Under the pieces are notes generated by a model. It made no database searches and was not told where the DNA came from. It saw only the letters and a list, made by a program, of their open reading frames with translations. Positions 23,622 through 35,249 of a DNA stretch of 64,000 nt are shown here, piece by piece (within the stretch, counting starts at the first letter, position 1; each line of letters starts with the position of its first letter). The position numbers were made by a program, and so were the translations under genes. Where the stretch lies: NCBI GenBank assembly GCA_002794775.1, contig NBAY01000014.1, positions 620,001 through 684,000 of the forward strand. The letters are read 5' to 3'. This DNA is from Porodaedalea pini. Its lineage: Eukaryota > Basidiomycota > Agaricomycetes > Hymenochaetales > Hymenochaetaceae.

Positions 23622-23632
23622 CCCGGGAGATG
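23622..23632 (+). other. Outer polypurine tract edge and AGATG target duplication
   Basis: CCCGGGAGA directly precedes where the outer 3' LTR (TGTAGCG) should start. The nested element duplicated AGATG here (23,628-23,632) and at 30,023-30,027, so it landed exactly on the tract/LTR boundary. Confidence 0.75.
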
Positions 23633-24118
23633 TGTTAGGTGGAAGTCTGGGTGGAACTCAGACTTGGCAACCTCAACGTGCGGCACCTGACGGTGACGCG
23701 AACGTTGTCTGGGACGGGCTGTATCTCAAACGCGAAGTTCGGGCAGCAGGTTTTCTCAGACTGGACGACGTGGAGGTAAGAGAATTAATACAAGTCTAAC
23801 TAATACAAGGGGGGTGGGTCTCACCTGGATGACGTGGAGGTAAGAGGAAAAGCAGAACAGGGGGCTTCTGCGATTCCACCTTCCTCTATATAGCGTCGTC
23901 CGTGGGATTACATTATCTAAGTACTGTATAGTTTATGTAACTAGGAATGGAACGAATGAAGGTTGGGTTGTACTAAGTGAGTGTGGGAATGATCGTGTAT
24001 GACATAATAATGGGAAATGATTATGAACGAAGGTTAAATATAATGGAAAGGAGCGGTTAAAAGAAAGGAAATGGTAAAAGGGAAAATAAAATAAAAGGTA
24101 AAAGTTTGAGTCCTAACA
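23633..24118 (-). repeat. 3' LTR of nested element
   Basis: This 486-bp LTR matches 29,537-30,022. A purine-rich tract (AAGGGGGGGTAA on the minus strand) adjoins it at 24,119-24,131, marking this as the 3' LTR of a minus-strand element. Confidence 0.92.
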
Positions 24119-27100
24119 TTACCCCCCCTTCAAGGTTGGGCATCCCGACCAACCAAGATCGAGGTCGTCTGGTTCGGTGTTGACAAAGCGTGGGCGAAGT
24201 CGTTGGCGAGGAATGTCGAGTTTTCGAGGGGCGCCGGGGTGTTTCCGATAGAATTCAGCGATCGCCTCCTTTGCGTTCTCGCCAAAGTCCATCTCGGGCT
24301 GCCAAGTCGGTTCATTGTAGCCAACCCACTTGACGAGGTACTGTAGCTTCCCTCGGTGCAGACGTGAGTCTAGAACTTCCTCGATCTCATACTCCTCCTC
24401 ATTGTCGACGATGTCAGGCGGCGGCGGTGCTGGTTGTTTCTGGCTCTCGAAGGATGGTTCGACGGCGGGCTTTAGCAGGGCCTCGTTGAAGACCGGGTGG
24501 ACCTTTTTCCATCGCTTGGGGAGTCTAAGTTTGTACGCGCTAGCTCCCACCTTGTCAACAATCTCGAAGGGACCATACCATTTGTCAGCGAGTTTCTTTG
24601 TCGGTGAATCTGTGCTGATGTTTCGCCCGTCAAGGAAAACCTTGTCTCCAGCGTTGTACTCCACCAAAGTCCCTGCTGTCCGGTCGTGGTAGCACTTCAT
24701 GTCGTCCGCTGCCTTGACCAAGTTGTCCTTTGCAACGCGATGAGTCTCCTTGATATGCTTTGCAAATTCTTCCGCCGACATGTTGGCAGATGAGGTTCGT
24801 GTTGTGTCAAAGCTCAAGGGGTGACGTCCTGTGTTCGCATAGAAGGGGGACATTTTCATTGCCAAGTGTTCGCGGTTGTTATATGCAAACTCCGTGAGGG
24901 GGAGCCAGTCCTTCCAGTCCAATTGATGATGGTTAACGAAGAGTCGAAGGTACTGTTCGAGCTCCTGGTTAACGCGTTCCATTTGACCATCGGTCTGTGG
25001 GTGATACGCCGTTGATGGGTTGCCTTCAATGTGTAGGAGTTTGTACAGTTCCTTCATCATCGACGCGTCGAACTGCGTGCCTCGGTCATGGATGATCTTT
25101 TTCGGCAAGCCGTGGAGGCGGAAGACGTGGTCGCTGTACAACTGAGCCATGCCTTCCACTGACAACTTTGTCGTCGTCGGGATCACGTGCATCTGTTTCG
25201 AGAACCTATCAATGAAGATGCAGATCGCATTGTGCCCCTTGGAGTCCAGGAGCTCTCCGATGAGGTCGACTGTGACGATTTCCCAGGGGCCTTCAGGGAC
25301 TGCGTTTGGGTGGAGTGGCCTTGACTTCGATGCCCTCAGAGCCTTTGTTCGCTGACAGTGATCACACCCTCGGACATACGCTCGGACGTCGGAGAACATC
25401 GACGTCCACCAGAAGTCTCGATGGACGAGCTCCACCGTTTTCGACACTCCTGGGTGTCCAGCCAGTACCGAGTCATGACATTCCCGCAATATGGCCTCCT
25501 TCATTGACGACCGCACGTACACCTTGCCTCTCATCCGCCATAACCCATCGACCTCTGTCATCCCTGTCGGCCTCTCCGACTCGTGTTGCGCCCTCTGCAC
25601 TTCACCCACTCTGTCCAACACCTCATCACGCGACGTCCTCACCACTCCACAATTCAGCCACTTCTCCTTGATGAACACGATGCCGTCATTGTCATCCTTG
25701 CCCTCATCATAGCCCGCCTTACGCGACAGTAAGTCCGCCTTGCCCATCGTCTTCCCCGATTTGTGCTCGAGGTGGAAGTCGAATTCTTCGAGCTCTGTCC
25801 GCCAGCGAGCTTGTCAATAGCTCAGCTTTTGTGCCGACCTGAAGTAGGTGAGGTTGGCGTGATCGGACCAGATCTCGATAGGGTGACGGGCGCCAAGGAG
25901 GTATTGCCTCCACTCCTTGAGTGCCGAAAACAATCACGAGCATCTCCTTGTTGTAGATCTCGTAGTTTCGTTCTGCCAGCAGGAGCACTTCTGACCTGTA
26001 GGCGACTACCCTCCACTTGCCTTCCTGCTTCTGCAACAACATTCCTCCAAGAGCGAAGTTTGATGAGTCTGCTTCGACGTGGAAAGGGCCCTCATCGTTC
26101 GCGATGGCCAGGACTGGAGGTGAGCAGAGACGTCGTCTCAACTCCTCGAACGCCTCCTGCTGTTCGGTCTCCCATACCCAGTCCTTCTTGCCTGTCAGCG
26201 ACGTCAGCGGATGGACTACCTTGCTGTAGTCCTTGATGAATCGTCGCAGCCAGTTACCCATGCTGAGGAATTGTTGCAGCTGTTTGAGGTTTTGTGGGAC
26301 TGGCCAGTCTGCGATCGCCTCTGTCTTCGCCAGATCAGCCCTGATTTCGCCATTGCCGACAATATGTCCGAGGTATTTCATGGTCTTAGCGTCGAACTCA
26401 CATTTTTCTGGCTTCAGGTACAGGCCATTTTCTCGCAAGATCTGAAGGACGTGCCTCGGCGTCTCGATATGTTCCTCAAGAGTTTGCGTAAGAATGAGGA
26501 TGTCATCAAGATAGACGATGATCAGGTTATCATAGATTAGTCCCTTGAAGATGTGGTTGACGAAGGCTTGGAACGTTGCCGGTGCGTTGCAAAGACCAAA
26601 GAACATGACCGTCGGTTCAAAGAGACCCATATTCATGCGAAAGGCTGCCTTCCACTCATTGCCTTCGCGGATCCGGATGTTGTAGTATCCCCAGCGAAGG
26701 TCAAGCTTAGTGATGTACTTCGCTTTCTTGACCTTGTCGACGAGTTCGTCGATGAGAGGGAGGGGATACTTGTTCTTGATTGTACCGTCATTGAGTTTAC
26801 GGTAATCCTGGATTGGGCGTAGCAACTTGTCGGCCTTCTTGATGAAGAAGAAGGGTGATGCCATGGGCGATATTGATCATCGGATACGACCAGACTTCAA
26901 GTTCTCGTCAAGGAAGTCCTTTAGCGATTGTTGCTCAGTTGGCGTGAGCGGATAGATCTTGCAATCGCTAGGTTTCAAGTCGGGTTTCAAGTCGATGACA
27001 TGGTCCCAGGGTCGATGTTCTGGCAGCTTCTCAAAGCCTTTCTTGCTGAAGATGTCGGTGTAGTCGTTGAGATATGCAGGCCAGGACGTCTTGTCCATTC

Positions 27101-27725
27101 GCACCTCTCTCACCCTCCTCATCTCTTCCACGGCCTTTTCCACCCTCCGCACGTCTTCTTCCATAACCCTCTCGACTGCACATTCGCTTGGACAGCGGGT
27201 GAAGTCAAGCGTACCCGTCTTCCAGTCGACCTCAGGATTGTGACGTCAAAGCCAGTCGTACCCTAGGAATATGTTGGACGATGCCAGTGAGGTTACAGCA
27301 AGGACGATCTATTCTGTATGGTGGCCGATCATAAGTTCAACATTGATGTACTTCTCGATCAACCCGGCCTCATTGTGCGTACCGTTGGCATTGAGCACTG
27401 CAAGGGGTCGGATATAATGTTTCGTCTCTAACCCGTACCTTTCGACAAACCTTACGTCAATGCACGACCCTGTGCACCCTGAATCTACGAGGGCGTGCGC
27501 ATCCACCTCCCTCACTTCACCCGCTATGCTGTGTCCGACGTTCAGGAGAAGGTCCAGCTGGCGTCCGCCAGTTCCTCTCATGAACAGCTGTTCATACTCC
27601 TCATTCTTGTTCACATCGGTGGGGGCTTCGTAATCGGGAAAGTCATCGACGTTGTTTGCATCTAAGTATTGTACGGACGGTTGACTATATTTTATCGAGT
27701 CCGAATCTGAAACCCCTTGCTCTTC
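24119..27725 (-). pseudogene. pol: Pol polyprotein of nested gypsy element
   Basis: Domains in order: protease with LVDSGCTGS (about 27,480), RT with WGYYNIRIREG and YLDD (about 26,510), RNase H, integrase with zinc motif and GCDHCQRT, DDE residues in VDLIGEL and HDRGTQF, and a C-terminal chromodomain (YEIEEVLDSRLHRGKLQYLVKWVGY, about 24,320). One frame covers 27,614 to about 25,940 but has TAG at 27,309, TGA near 27,249 and TGA at 26,877. A one-base shift near 25,940 moves it to the frame that runs to 24,119, which has a TGA near 25,815. Three of the stops sit where Arg (CGA) is normal. The chromodomain suggests targeting to heterochromatin. Confidence 0.9.
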
Positions 27726-27745
27726 CCGGTCAGTTGCCCTGATGG

Positions 27746-29150
27746 CTATGCCTGACCACTCACAAAACCCTGCGAGTCGACGACCTCTTCATCATCACCT
27801 TCTTCCTCCACATAGTCCTCCACCATCATCTTTTGAGTGTCTACAACTTCCTCAAAGGCCGATTCCTTCATTGCGCCTAGCTCATCGGCGAGGAGGCGAC
27901 ATTTGCCAGGCGCCATCATCTGCAGCATACACTGCACAATTGTCTTCCCTTGCGGGCACATGTCCTTGAAGTGGCCAAGTTTACCACAGATCCAGCACGC
28001 CCTCCTCCATTGGGCCTCATTCATCGAGATGTCCATCGGCTGGCCGGCACCTCCAAAAGTAACGCCAGTCACGTCACGTTTGTCAACGTGGGGGGCCGGG
28101 ATCTGTCGACGAGCCAGGGGTGCCTGTTGTTGCTGGCGCGGCAGAAGTGGGAACGCCTGACCTCGTTGTATCGCGCGGATCTGTTGTTCACCACGATCGA
28201 TCTCGATGGCCTTCTTCTTCCAGTCGTCATACGTTGTCGGGACCGGCGTCGACCTCAACACCCCTCGGACCACCTCGATGTTCATTGCATGCTTTAGATG
28301 GTCGCAGATGATGCTGTCATCCGTCAGTCCTGCTCTCATGATGACGACATCGAGCTTCTGGAAAAACTCATTGGCGGTGAGGTCCTTCTGAACCTTGGTT
28401 CGGAATTCCACTAGTGCTTTTTCCTTCCGGTTCGGGTCATCGAACGAGGCGTCTAGGCACTCTTGGAACCTTGTCCAACTGTCAGTGAAGGTCACAATTC
28501 CTGCTGTCATCAACTCCTCCACGTAGTTTTGCGCCCACATCACTGCATTGCCACCTTTTAGGTAGGAGAGAGCGACGTAGATCTTGCTCTCAGATATTGG
28601 GTACCGGCTCGGGTTTGCCGAGACAAAGAGGAGGACCTCGCGTTTGAAGTCCAGGTAGTCGTCGCTGCCAGTGAATTCACGTGGCCGGGCGACGTCGATG
28701 TTGGGGGTCGGGGGATTAGCTGCTGCAACCGGCGCCGGGGCGTTGTTCGCCTGATGGGTGAAGGCGCCTGCGACAATCGCTGCGATCTGCTCCATCTGCT
28801 GCTGGGTGAAGCCCCCTGTCGACATTGTGGGTTCGGGTGTGGGCGTTGAAGGTTCAGGGGGGGTTGGTGGTGAAGGGTCTCTACGAGTCTCACGGTAAGG
28901 GCCTGGAGTCGGAGGCAGAAGGACCGTGGATGTTGATGGTGCCAGTGATGATGGAGCAGCCAGGGGCCACCTTTCTCTCCTTCCTTGTTTGTCTGATGAA
29001 TACCAGCTGTGCCAGACGTCACTCCACCAGATATCGTGTACGACGCCGCTGTTGTTGGTTGCGACGTAGCCTGCTCGGTCTGGATTCCAACGTGCCAATG
29101 CAGGAAGGGCCCGTTGCTGTTCATCAGTGAGATCTATCTTGACGACGGCG
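27746..29150 (-). CDS. gag: Gag of nested gypsy element
   Basis: An open frame of at least 450 residues. It begins with a short segment ending ARWNPDRAGY, then a Pro/Thr-rich region, a retrotransposon Gag domain (about 28,690-28,130, around REFTGSDDYLDFKREVLLFV) and a CCHC knuckle CWICGKLGHFKDMC (CX2CX4HX4C, near 27,990). It ends in an acidic tail. The frame is open upstream of 29,098, so the true start is uncertain. Pol lies in a different phase downstream. Confidence 0.85.
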
Positions 29151-29536
29151 GAGGAACAGGGATGGGTTGTGTGTTGGATCCGGGGTTACGCCAACGTTGG
29201 ATGGGTTCATCGGCAAAGTTAATGATGAGATGGAAGGATGCGGCAGTGATAACAATCGACAATGATGTCGACGACTGTACACGTAACGTCACCCACGTCC
29301 AGGTTAAGTGGCTCCTCCACCAAAGGGAGATGCGGAGAGCCAGGGTCGGGAAAAGTTGGTTTGCAAAGTTTACGTAATACATGAACGTTCAAAAACATCC
29401 GGGCAGGGTTGAGGGTTGTCGTTTAGGGGATTTACATGTCAAGTCCGTCGAGGGGAGCGCTCCTCTAGACTGAGTGAAGGCGAGTCGACAGCGACGACGT
29501 ACGCTGGGGATGAGCCTGGGTGGGGTTCTGCTTTTA
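29151..29536 (-). other. Leader between 5' LTR and gag
   Basis: Non-coding leader of the nested element. The bases after the LTR end do not give a primer site I can name. No gene is seen. Confidence 0.5.
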
Positions 29537-30022
29537 TGTTAGGTGGAAGTCTGGGTGGAACTCAGACTTGGCAACCTCAACGTGCGGCACCTGACGGTGA
29601 CGCGAACGTTGTCTGGGACGGGCTGTATCTCAAACGCGAAGTTCGGGCAGCAGGTTTTCTCAGACTGGACGACGTGGAGGTAAGAGGATTAATACAAGTC
29701 TAACTAATACAAGGGGGGCGGGTCTCACCTGGACGACGTGGAGGTAAGAGGAAAAGCAGAACAGGGGGCTTCTGCGATTCCACCTTCCTCTATATAGCGT
29801 CGTCCATGGGATTACATTATCTAAGTACTGTATAGTTTACATAACTAGGAATGGAATGAATGAAGGTTGGGTTGTACTAAGTGAGTGTGGGAATGATCGT
29901 GTATGACATAAGAATGGGAAATGATTATGAACGAAGGTTAAATATAATGGAAAGGAGCGGTTAAAAGAAAGGAAATGGTAAAAGGGAAAATAAAAGAAAA
30001 GGTAAAAGTTCGAGTCCTAACA
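29537..30022 (-). repeat. 5' LTR of nested element
   Basis: Pair of 23,633-24,118, with roughly ten differences in 486 bp. It is followed by the AGATG duplication at 30,023-30,027, whose last two bases form the start of the outer 3' LTR. Confidence 0.92.
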
Positions 30023-30025
30023 AGA

Positions 30026-30848
30026 TGTAGCGATTAACCATCGCCTACGCGCTGGCCGAGTCTTTCTCCCCTCACTTACACTACTCCTTTGAATCCCTTT
30101 ACCGGCTGCCAAACTTTACCATTTATTCATTCATAATTGGCGGCCGACTCTTCATTATAATTCTTGGTATGGACACGATCGGACGGAGGGATGTCACACA
30201 AACTCGATCAGCACATGGATGACCAACTCTCGTGGGGACAGGTGGAAGGAATTAGGCGAGTAGGACAAGGACATGGGATACGGGTATGCAGTGGTGGGAG
30301 ATGAGAGAGCAGGTTGGGCACTCCAACATCACTCCACGACGATTGGCTGCGTGATGTGCGCAGGCCGATCGCCAACTCACTTTCACATCCATTCACACAG
30401 ACTCGGCTGAGTCTTGCACCGCTTCCTCTGCTTCAGTTTAGTATAAATTTGCAGTAGTTTGTAGAGGGAGAGACACAGATAGGGAGAGATACGAGACAAG
30501 TACAGAGACAGACAGTCCCCTCTCCACCTTTAGACTGCAATCTACTACATGCATTACTACGCACTACTCGCCCGACTCTCATTCTGAAACAGTATACATC
30601 GACTCTCAGAACTCTGGCACCCAATCACCAAATGCCCTTGGCCACTGCCATAAGTGCTGATTCTACCCTCCCGAGTCTTGGTCCAATCAGAATCCTGCAG
30701 GTATCCATATCGCCGAGTCTTCATACCTCGAACCTCGCTCTACTTAGGTTGTCCCTCTCGGTATACCGAGTCACCGCAGTCCCCCTTGGGTCGATCACGA
30801 GCTGTAGCCCGAATCACCCTTCGGATTAGAAGAGTCTGCACCCCTACA
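30026..30848 (+). repeat. 3' LTR of the outer element
   Basis: An 823-bp LTR matching 2,785-3,619 except for a 12-bp deletion and about 25 transitions. It is followed by ATGC (30,849-30,852), the same bases that precede the 5' LTR (2,781-2,784). Confidence 0.9.
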
Positions 30849-30917
30849 ATGCAAACTATGAACACATCCACACCGATCTCTCCTCTGTGTTTCCTCTGTC
30901 ATTCCGAATCGGATATG

Positions 30918-30977
30918 ATGTCTGACTCGCCCAAGCTCAGCTTCAAGATGGAGAAGCTTCTCACAGATAGTTTATAG
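30918..30977 (+). pseudogene. Remnant of acidic-tail gene exon 1
   Basis: MSDSPKLSFKMEKL matches the first exon of the acidic-tail family (for example 42,247 and 51,973). The sequence then jumps, after a large deletion, to the region matching 42,670. Only the start of the gene is left. Confidence 0.75.
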
Positions 30978-31153
30978 TAAAGCAGAATACAACATATAAG
31001 GACAACATTAATTAAGGAAGCATGAGAGGCATACATGCATAAGGAGCCATTCTCTTCTAGTCATCTTCTTTCAGGCGTGCAGTTGAGAGCTAGACAATAT
31101 GCAGTCAAATGAGGCACCGAGTCTTTGCAGGAAGAATGCAACATACCAGGCGG

Positions 31154-31906
31154 TCAGAACTGAATGTTAGCATATCATGCAAATCCACTCAGCTTCTTGA
31201 TTTCTTCCATCATATTTTCCCTGGCTGCATCACTTTGAGGCGTACCAAGCTGGTGAACCGGCCTTCATGAATGAGGTGCAATGCAAGGCCTATTCGTTAG
31301 CGATGGTCCCGCCTTGACAGTCTGCTCATCCGGCTCTCTGAATGTAGTGTTGACGTTCTTAGAATGTAGAGTGGTGTTGTGGATTGTGAAAACTTCGTAA
31401 CACCACCTGTCACCTGCAACGGCAATTCCAATTATTGTGTTACAGTTTAAATCCCCAGTGAAAAGTATCTCCGCCTGCTTTACGAGGTCGGTGCGGGCTT
31501 CCTCAATTGCCAAGTCAACATAGAAAGATGAGGAGTCGACAGGCTGTGGCTTGACCTCCAACAGAGCTACAATTTTCATCTTTTCAAATTCCATGTGAGC
31601 AATACCGTCACCAGACTTTACCAGCCTCTTCGAGAAAACGTGTTAAATAGTGAAGTCTGGAATGCGAGATCCTGACTTCATCTCTCCATCTTGGTTCTTT
31701 GGATAGTGTGTCACTTGTCTCTGAGGGCCTACCACTAGGGACCGGTATTTATCGACGAGCCGACTCAGCCGTACATTCCATATTGTGTACCAGATGTACT
31801 CTGGGCCACAATAGCCAGGCTTGTTGTACTCCTCTCTGAGCTCATGAATGAGATGTTTAGCATGCAAGATGGAAATCTGCTCCTTGAATTGCCAATGACT
31901 AGCCAT
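31154..31906 (-). pseudogene. PD-(D/E)XK nuclease-like gene, copy I, disabled
   Basis: This copy aligns over its full 251 codons with the intact copy at 42,883-43,614 from MASHWQFKE to the final TGA. It has a TAA in place of the codons after IPDFTI (31,643), a TGA at 31,265 and another near the end. The IPDF and LLEVKP motifs remain. It cannot make the full protein. Confidence 0.8.
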
Positions 31907-32564
31907 AATGTCTTGTTTAGAGTTATCCTAAAGTCTCGGAGGGCGGGTCAATCAGAAAATGTCACACCGTACGAAAACCTGTACGTACAGCCTCTGGTCT
32001 CCTACAGTGTTGACGGTATACGAATAATGTGGAGAAATGAGAAACTGGAAAAAAATAGTGAAAAGTAGCAATGAAGCAGAGCGTCGTGAAGGTAGCTGAG
32101 AAGCAACTTGGGCTACTTGTATTAGATTGCGGCTCCATTTAAATATGAAATCAAGTAGTTAAGTGGCTGGTGAATGCAAACTGTGACGAAACATAAGCGA
32201 CGTTTGCTGCTCCGTGTAGTGGCTATCGAGCAAGTGTGGTTTCCAGGAAACTCGTGTGGCTGATATATTCAAATCAAGATTCAATAAGACAATACTCACG
32301 GCAGGAAAATCCGGGGTTTTCTGTGAGGGAGGAGTATCACAGCAGGAAAATCCAGGGTTTTCCATGAGGGAGGAGTATATCATGGAGTGTTTAGTGGGGC
32401 TCATATAATTTCGGCCGAAAAAGCTGTATATGGACAATGAAACTAATTATAGTCATAAGCGAGAGGATGGAGTGTGAAAAGATTTGGAACCTAATAGCAC
32501 GTGATTTTTAATTTCCATAATGATTTGGCCTCAACTTTCAAACTCCGCAACAGCTTGATAACGC
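31907..32564. other. Non-coding spacer with 41-bp tandem repeat
   Basis: No gene is seen. At 32,301-32,382 two copies of a 41-bp unit (GCAGGAAAATCC..GGGTTTTC..GTGAGGGAGGAGTAT) lie in tandem. The rest aligns with 43,650-44,150 in copy II. Confidence 0.6.
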
Positions 32565-32622
32565 GTGACTGACATCAGTCACGAGCCACAGATTACGAAA
32601 AGCAAATTATATATATAAAAAA
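32565..32622 (+). promoter_or_regulatory. Palindromic motif and TATA box of acidic-tail gene
   Basis: GTGACTGACATCAGTCAC is an inverted repeat (GTGACT / AGTCAC) followed by GAGCCAC. The same arrangement lies upstream of the paralogues at 54,851 and, changed, at 42,140. A TATATATATAAA run follows at about 32,609. The ATG is at 32,700. The conservation against a diverged background suggests a transcription-factor site. Confidence 0.6.
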
Positions 32623-32699
32623 AGAGCCGCGCTCATATTCTCATATTCACACAACCCATCAACCTCTGTACATCGGTCTCGCTGTCGCAATTGAACACA

Positions 32700-33336
32700 A
32701 TGTCAAGCTCATCTAAGGTCAACTCTAAGATGTCAAAGCTCCGACTTACAGAGTCTGCGGCTATGCAACCTGTCGCACTCCAGAAGCCCGAAAAGTACGT
32801 TATCGGACCTTGAGGTCACCAGAGCGAGCTGACGTCCACCTCATAGGAAAACCAGAGAATTACCGGAACAATGGATGTACGGTCTGCGGCTGAAGCTTAG
32901 AGACTGCCATCGTATTTGCAAGAAATGGGGTTTGCCATGGGAGGAAGACCCGATTGCATGCAAGCACGCGATAACGGATTGGGTCATACGAGCCACGGGT
33001 GTTTACTTCGCATACCGTTCGGTTACTTATCGAGGCGAGATTGCGCAGATCGTCACATTCGTCATTGACAAGGAGCGTCGGCTAGAAAGCAACGAGTTTT
33101 CGGAGACGCAGATGGAGAACGTGCGGAAATTGTTTGGGATCAAGCATAAGCCACGCTGGTTCGAGCTATACGATAGAAATAAACCCAGTGACGATGAGGA
33201 TGCTCTCAGTAGTGGAGATGAGGAGTTTCCCTACGTTGAGCTCGATTGCCGGGTAGATGACGACAAGGACGAGGAGTTGGAAATGGTCAACGAGAGTGAC
33301 CTTGAATCAGAGTCGGAGTCAGACAAGTCCGACTAG
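32700..33336 (+). CDS. Acidic-tail family protein, copy I
   Basis: Exon 1 is 32,700-32,794 and exon 2 is 32,847-33,336, joined by a 52-nt GT..AG intron, giving 194 residues. The core (about residues 40-150) is highly conserved among the copies here: LPEQWMYGLRLKLRD, LPWEEDPIAC, DWVIRATGVYF, AQIVTFVIDK, ENVRKLFGIKHKPRWFELYDRN. The C terminus is a strongly acidic, Ser-rich tail (SSGDEEF.. then DDDKDEE.. and ESESESD). No signal peptide, membrane segment or known domain is seen. It is divergent from the nuclease-like gene. Function unknown; the acidic tail would suit binding to a basic partner or nucleic-acid mimicry. Confidence 0.8.
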
Positions 33337-34871
33337 GCTTCCGCTAACAGAAAGGCGGTAGTTTAAATCGTGGCCTGTATTTCTATCTCAACTTTTGATC
33401 TCATCATACGTTTTGTTATCACCATGCTGTCCAAATCAATATCGTCAATCCTGTTCTGCAACTCTCCTCAATACTTTTAATTCTCATCAACGTGCACAAG
33501 AGCAAACGAAGCAAGTATTCCCTCTTCAATATGCCCTCATCGTAGCATTTGCCTCGGAAAGGTCAATCCGGGGTACTTGAGGTGCGTCGAGTAACCGTAT
33601 TATTTCCAAGGACCAACGCCAAGCTGACCACTCTCCACGTTCGTTCTAGGACTTTCATTGGTATCCTCCACGTTCAGGAGATAATCATGGACGCTCGTTT
33701 ACAACTAGGTCTAGACCGAAGTCGGGTAATCGCGATTTATTATTACTGATCTATGTATTCGTATCTAGGTGAGGGTCTTGAGAAGTGTCAAGATGCGCTC
33801 GACGCGCCGACACTCATAATTTCTGTCTACCGCCATGCCCTGCGTTCCTTTACACCTAAAACTACTCCAGCACCTCGAAATCACGGCCGTATGTTTTTGA
33901 GGATGTAGTGGCTGGGTCCATTGAGACATGGTTGAAAATGAAGCATCAACAAACTTACGCCATCCGAGTTACTGAGTGGTCCCTGTACGTGCATGCGGTT
34001 CATATAACTGTCTTCCGGCTTGCAGTCACCGAACGAGCGCTGAAGTGAGATGACGATTACATATCACGGCCTGGGAACGCATAAACCCTCTCACATCGAA
34101 AGTACTGTATCTAGAGAATGAGGCGGAGGCCTCAGCGGTGACCGTAGATGACCCAATCGCACGGCGCAAGCACCAGGCCGACCTTTCCAACACAGAAATA
34201 GCGCTAGCTCTCCACGGAGAACCGCAAGTACTGAGATGGCTCGCGAATCAGCACAGGAGGGAACACGACGAGATGTATCCGTGGTTTGTACGTCAGTCCA
34301 CGCGCATGCCGTCGATGAGAAGAAAGACAAGGCTGAGTCAATGGAGGGCGGGATGTGAGCAAGGAGAAGGATGGCAAGAGGGAGGGTCGCGACCACACCA
34401 GGTCGAGCACCCGCCCGCAGAAGCTCTTTGTGCTCCATTGCCAGCACGGCCAGCCACACGAATGTCTCCTCATCCACTGTCGACTCGGAGAATTTCAGTA
34501 GCTCGAGTCAATCACTGCGGATAGGTCTGTGTGCTGCGTACGGCTATGCGATCAGCGGATGCAGCAGCGTGCGAAAGGTTGAGATGGCGGACCTTGCAGA
34601 TTTCGACGTGAGCGATTTGAAAAGGCCCCGGGAACAGCGATAGGGATAAACGATCTCATTGCCGTTGACCCTCTCAATGCCCTTGCTCTCCAGCACATCT
34701 GGTTCCGGCGCAGGTGCAAATCTCGCAATTGACATATCCAATGTCCTCGCAAGCTTTTCGCTCGAGTCCGGCCCACTAAACAGGCACTCGCACGTATTCT
34801 GACTCCGACCCTTCAGAGTCTAGTTCTTTGGCTGCTGACCTTCATCCTCCCTCAGAAGCACCGGACGGATA
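33337..34871. other. Duplicated region without a recognised gene
   Basis: Aligns with 52,647-54,660 and, at its left part, with 55,600-56,000. Open frames of 60-130 residues exist on both strands near 34,100-34,750, but the paired copy does not keep one frame consistently, so I cannot support a gene. It ends at GGATA, the target of the inverted-repeat element. Confidence 0.5.
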
Positions 34872-34899
34872 CATCAGGAAAAACCTCCTGCTCAGAAAC
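34872..34899 (+). repeat. Left terminal inverted repeat
   Basis: Starts CATCAGGAAAAACCTCC and matches the inverted right end at 40,222-40,249 with two mismatches. TA precedes it. Confidence 0.9.
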
Positions 34900-35249
34900 C
34901 CTTAGAAAGTTATTAGAATTGTAGAAATTTGTAGAATCTTTGGAATGTCATGAGAATGCAGTTCAAAATTTAGAAAACTTGTAGAATTTCATTGAAAATT
35001 GTCCAAGTTTTGGAATTGAACAGAATCCGCAGCTTGAAATTTAGAATATGTATAGAAAAATGACACACCTCATAGATTCTATGGAATTTTTTAGAATAAA
35101 AAACTGATTGTGGAATTCATTAGATTCTGCCATGGCTTGACACAGGTGCAGGTACTAGATTGACTTCTTGGACCTATACTGGGACCCATGAACTATCTGC
35201 AGGTTACAGTGTTTTTCATAAGTCTTGAGACATGCATATGTGAAGATCA

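Larger units (their letters stand above)
23633..30022 (-). mobile_element. Nested Ty3/gypsy chromoelement
   Basis: A 6.4-kb element with 486-bp LTRs (TGTTAGG...CCTAACA) and a 5-bp AGATG duplication. Order on the minus strand is LTR, leader, gag, protease, RT, RNase H, integrase, chromodomain, polypurine tract, LTR. The LTRs differ at roughly ten positions, so it is younger than its host element. Pol is disabled by nonsense codons and one frame shift. Confidence 0.92.
2785..30848 (+). mobile_element. 28-kb LTR-bounded composite Ty3/gypsy element
   Basis: Two direct LTRs (2,785-3,619 and 30,026-30,848) of TGTAGCG...CCCTACA form bound the unit. The flanks end and begin with ATGC on either side. 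Copy II of the segmental duplication at about 42,165-42,185 reads straight through the same point (CCATAACGCAAACTGTG against CCTTAATGC / ATGCAAACTATG), so everything between is one insertion site. Inside are a decayed gag-pol, three further genes, an ~8,049-bp secondary insertion (11,320-19,368) and a nested gypsy element (23,633-30,022). Removing both gives an ancestral element of about 13.6 kb. The LTRs differ by a 12-bp deletion and roughly 25 substitutions, all of which I read as transitions. Confidence 0.85.
30849..34871. repeat. Segmental duplication copy I, middle part
   Basis: Resumes similarity to copy II (from 42,175) directly after the LTR. It contains an acidic-gene remnant, a nuclease-like pseudogene and an intact acidic-tail gene. 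It stops at the inverted-repeat element at 34,872 and resumes at 40,250. Confidence 0.85.

Noticed and set aside
32301..32382. 41-bp tandem repeat as a regulatory array
   Set aside because: Only two copies, in a non-coding spacer, with no link to either neighbouring gene start.
34091..34524. Overlapping 128-residue frames on both strands
   Set aside because: The paired copy at 53,880-54,270 does not keep either frame, so neither is supported as a gene.
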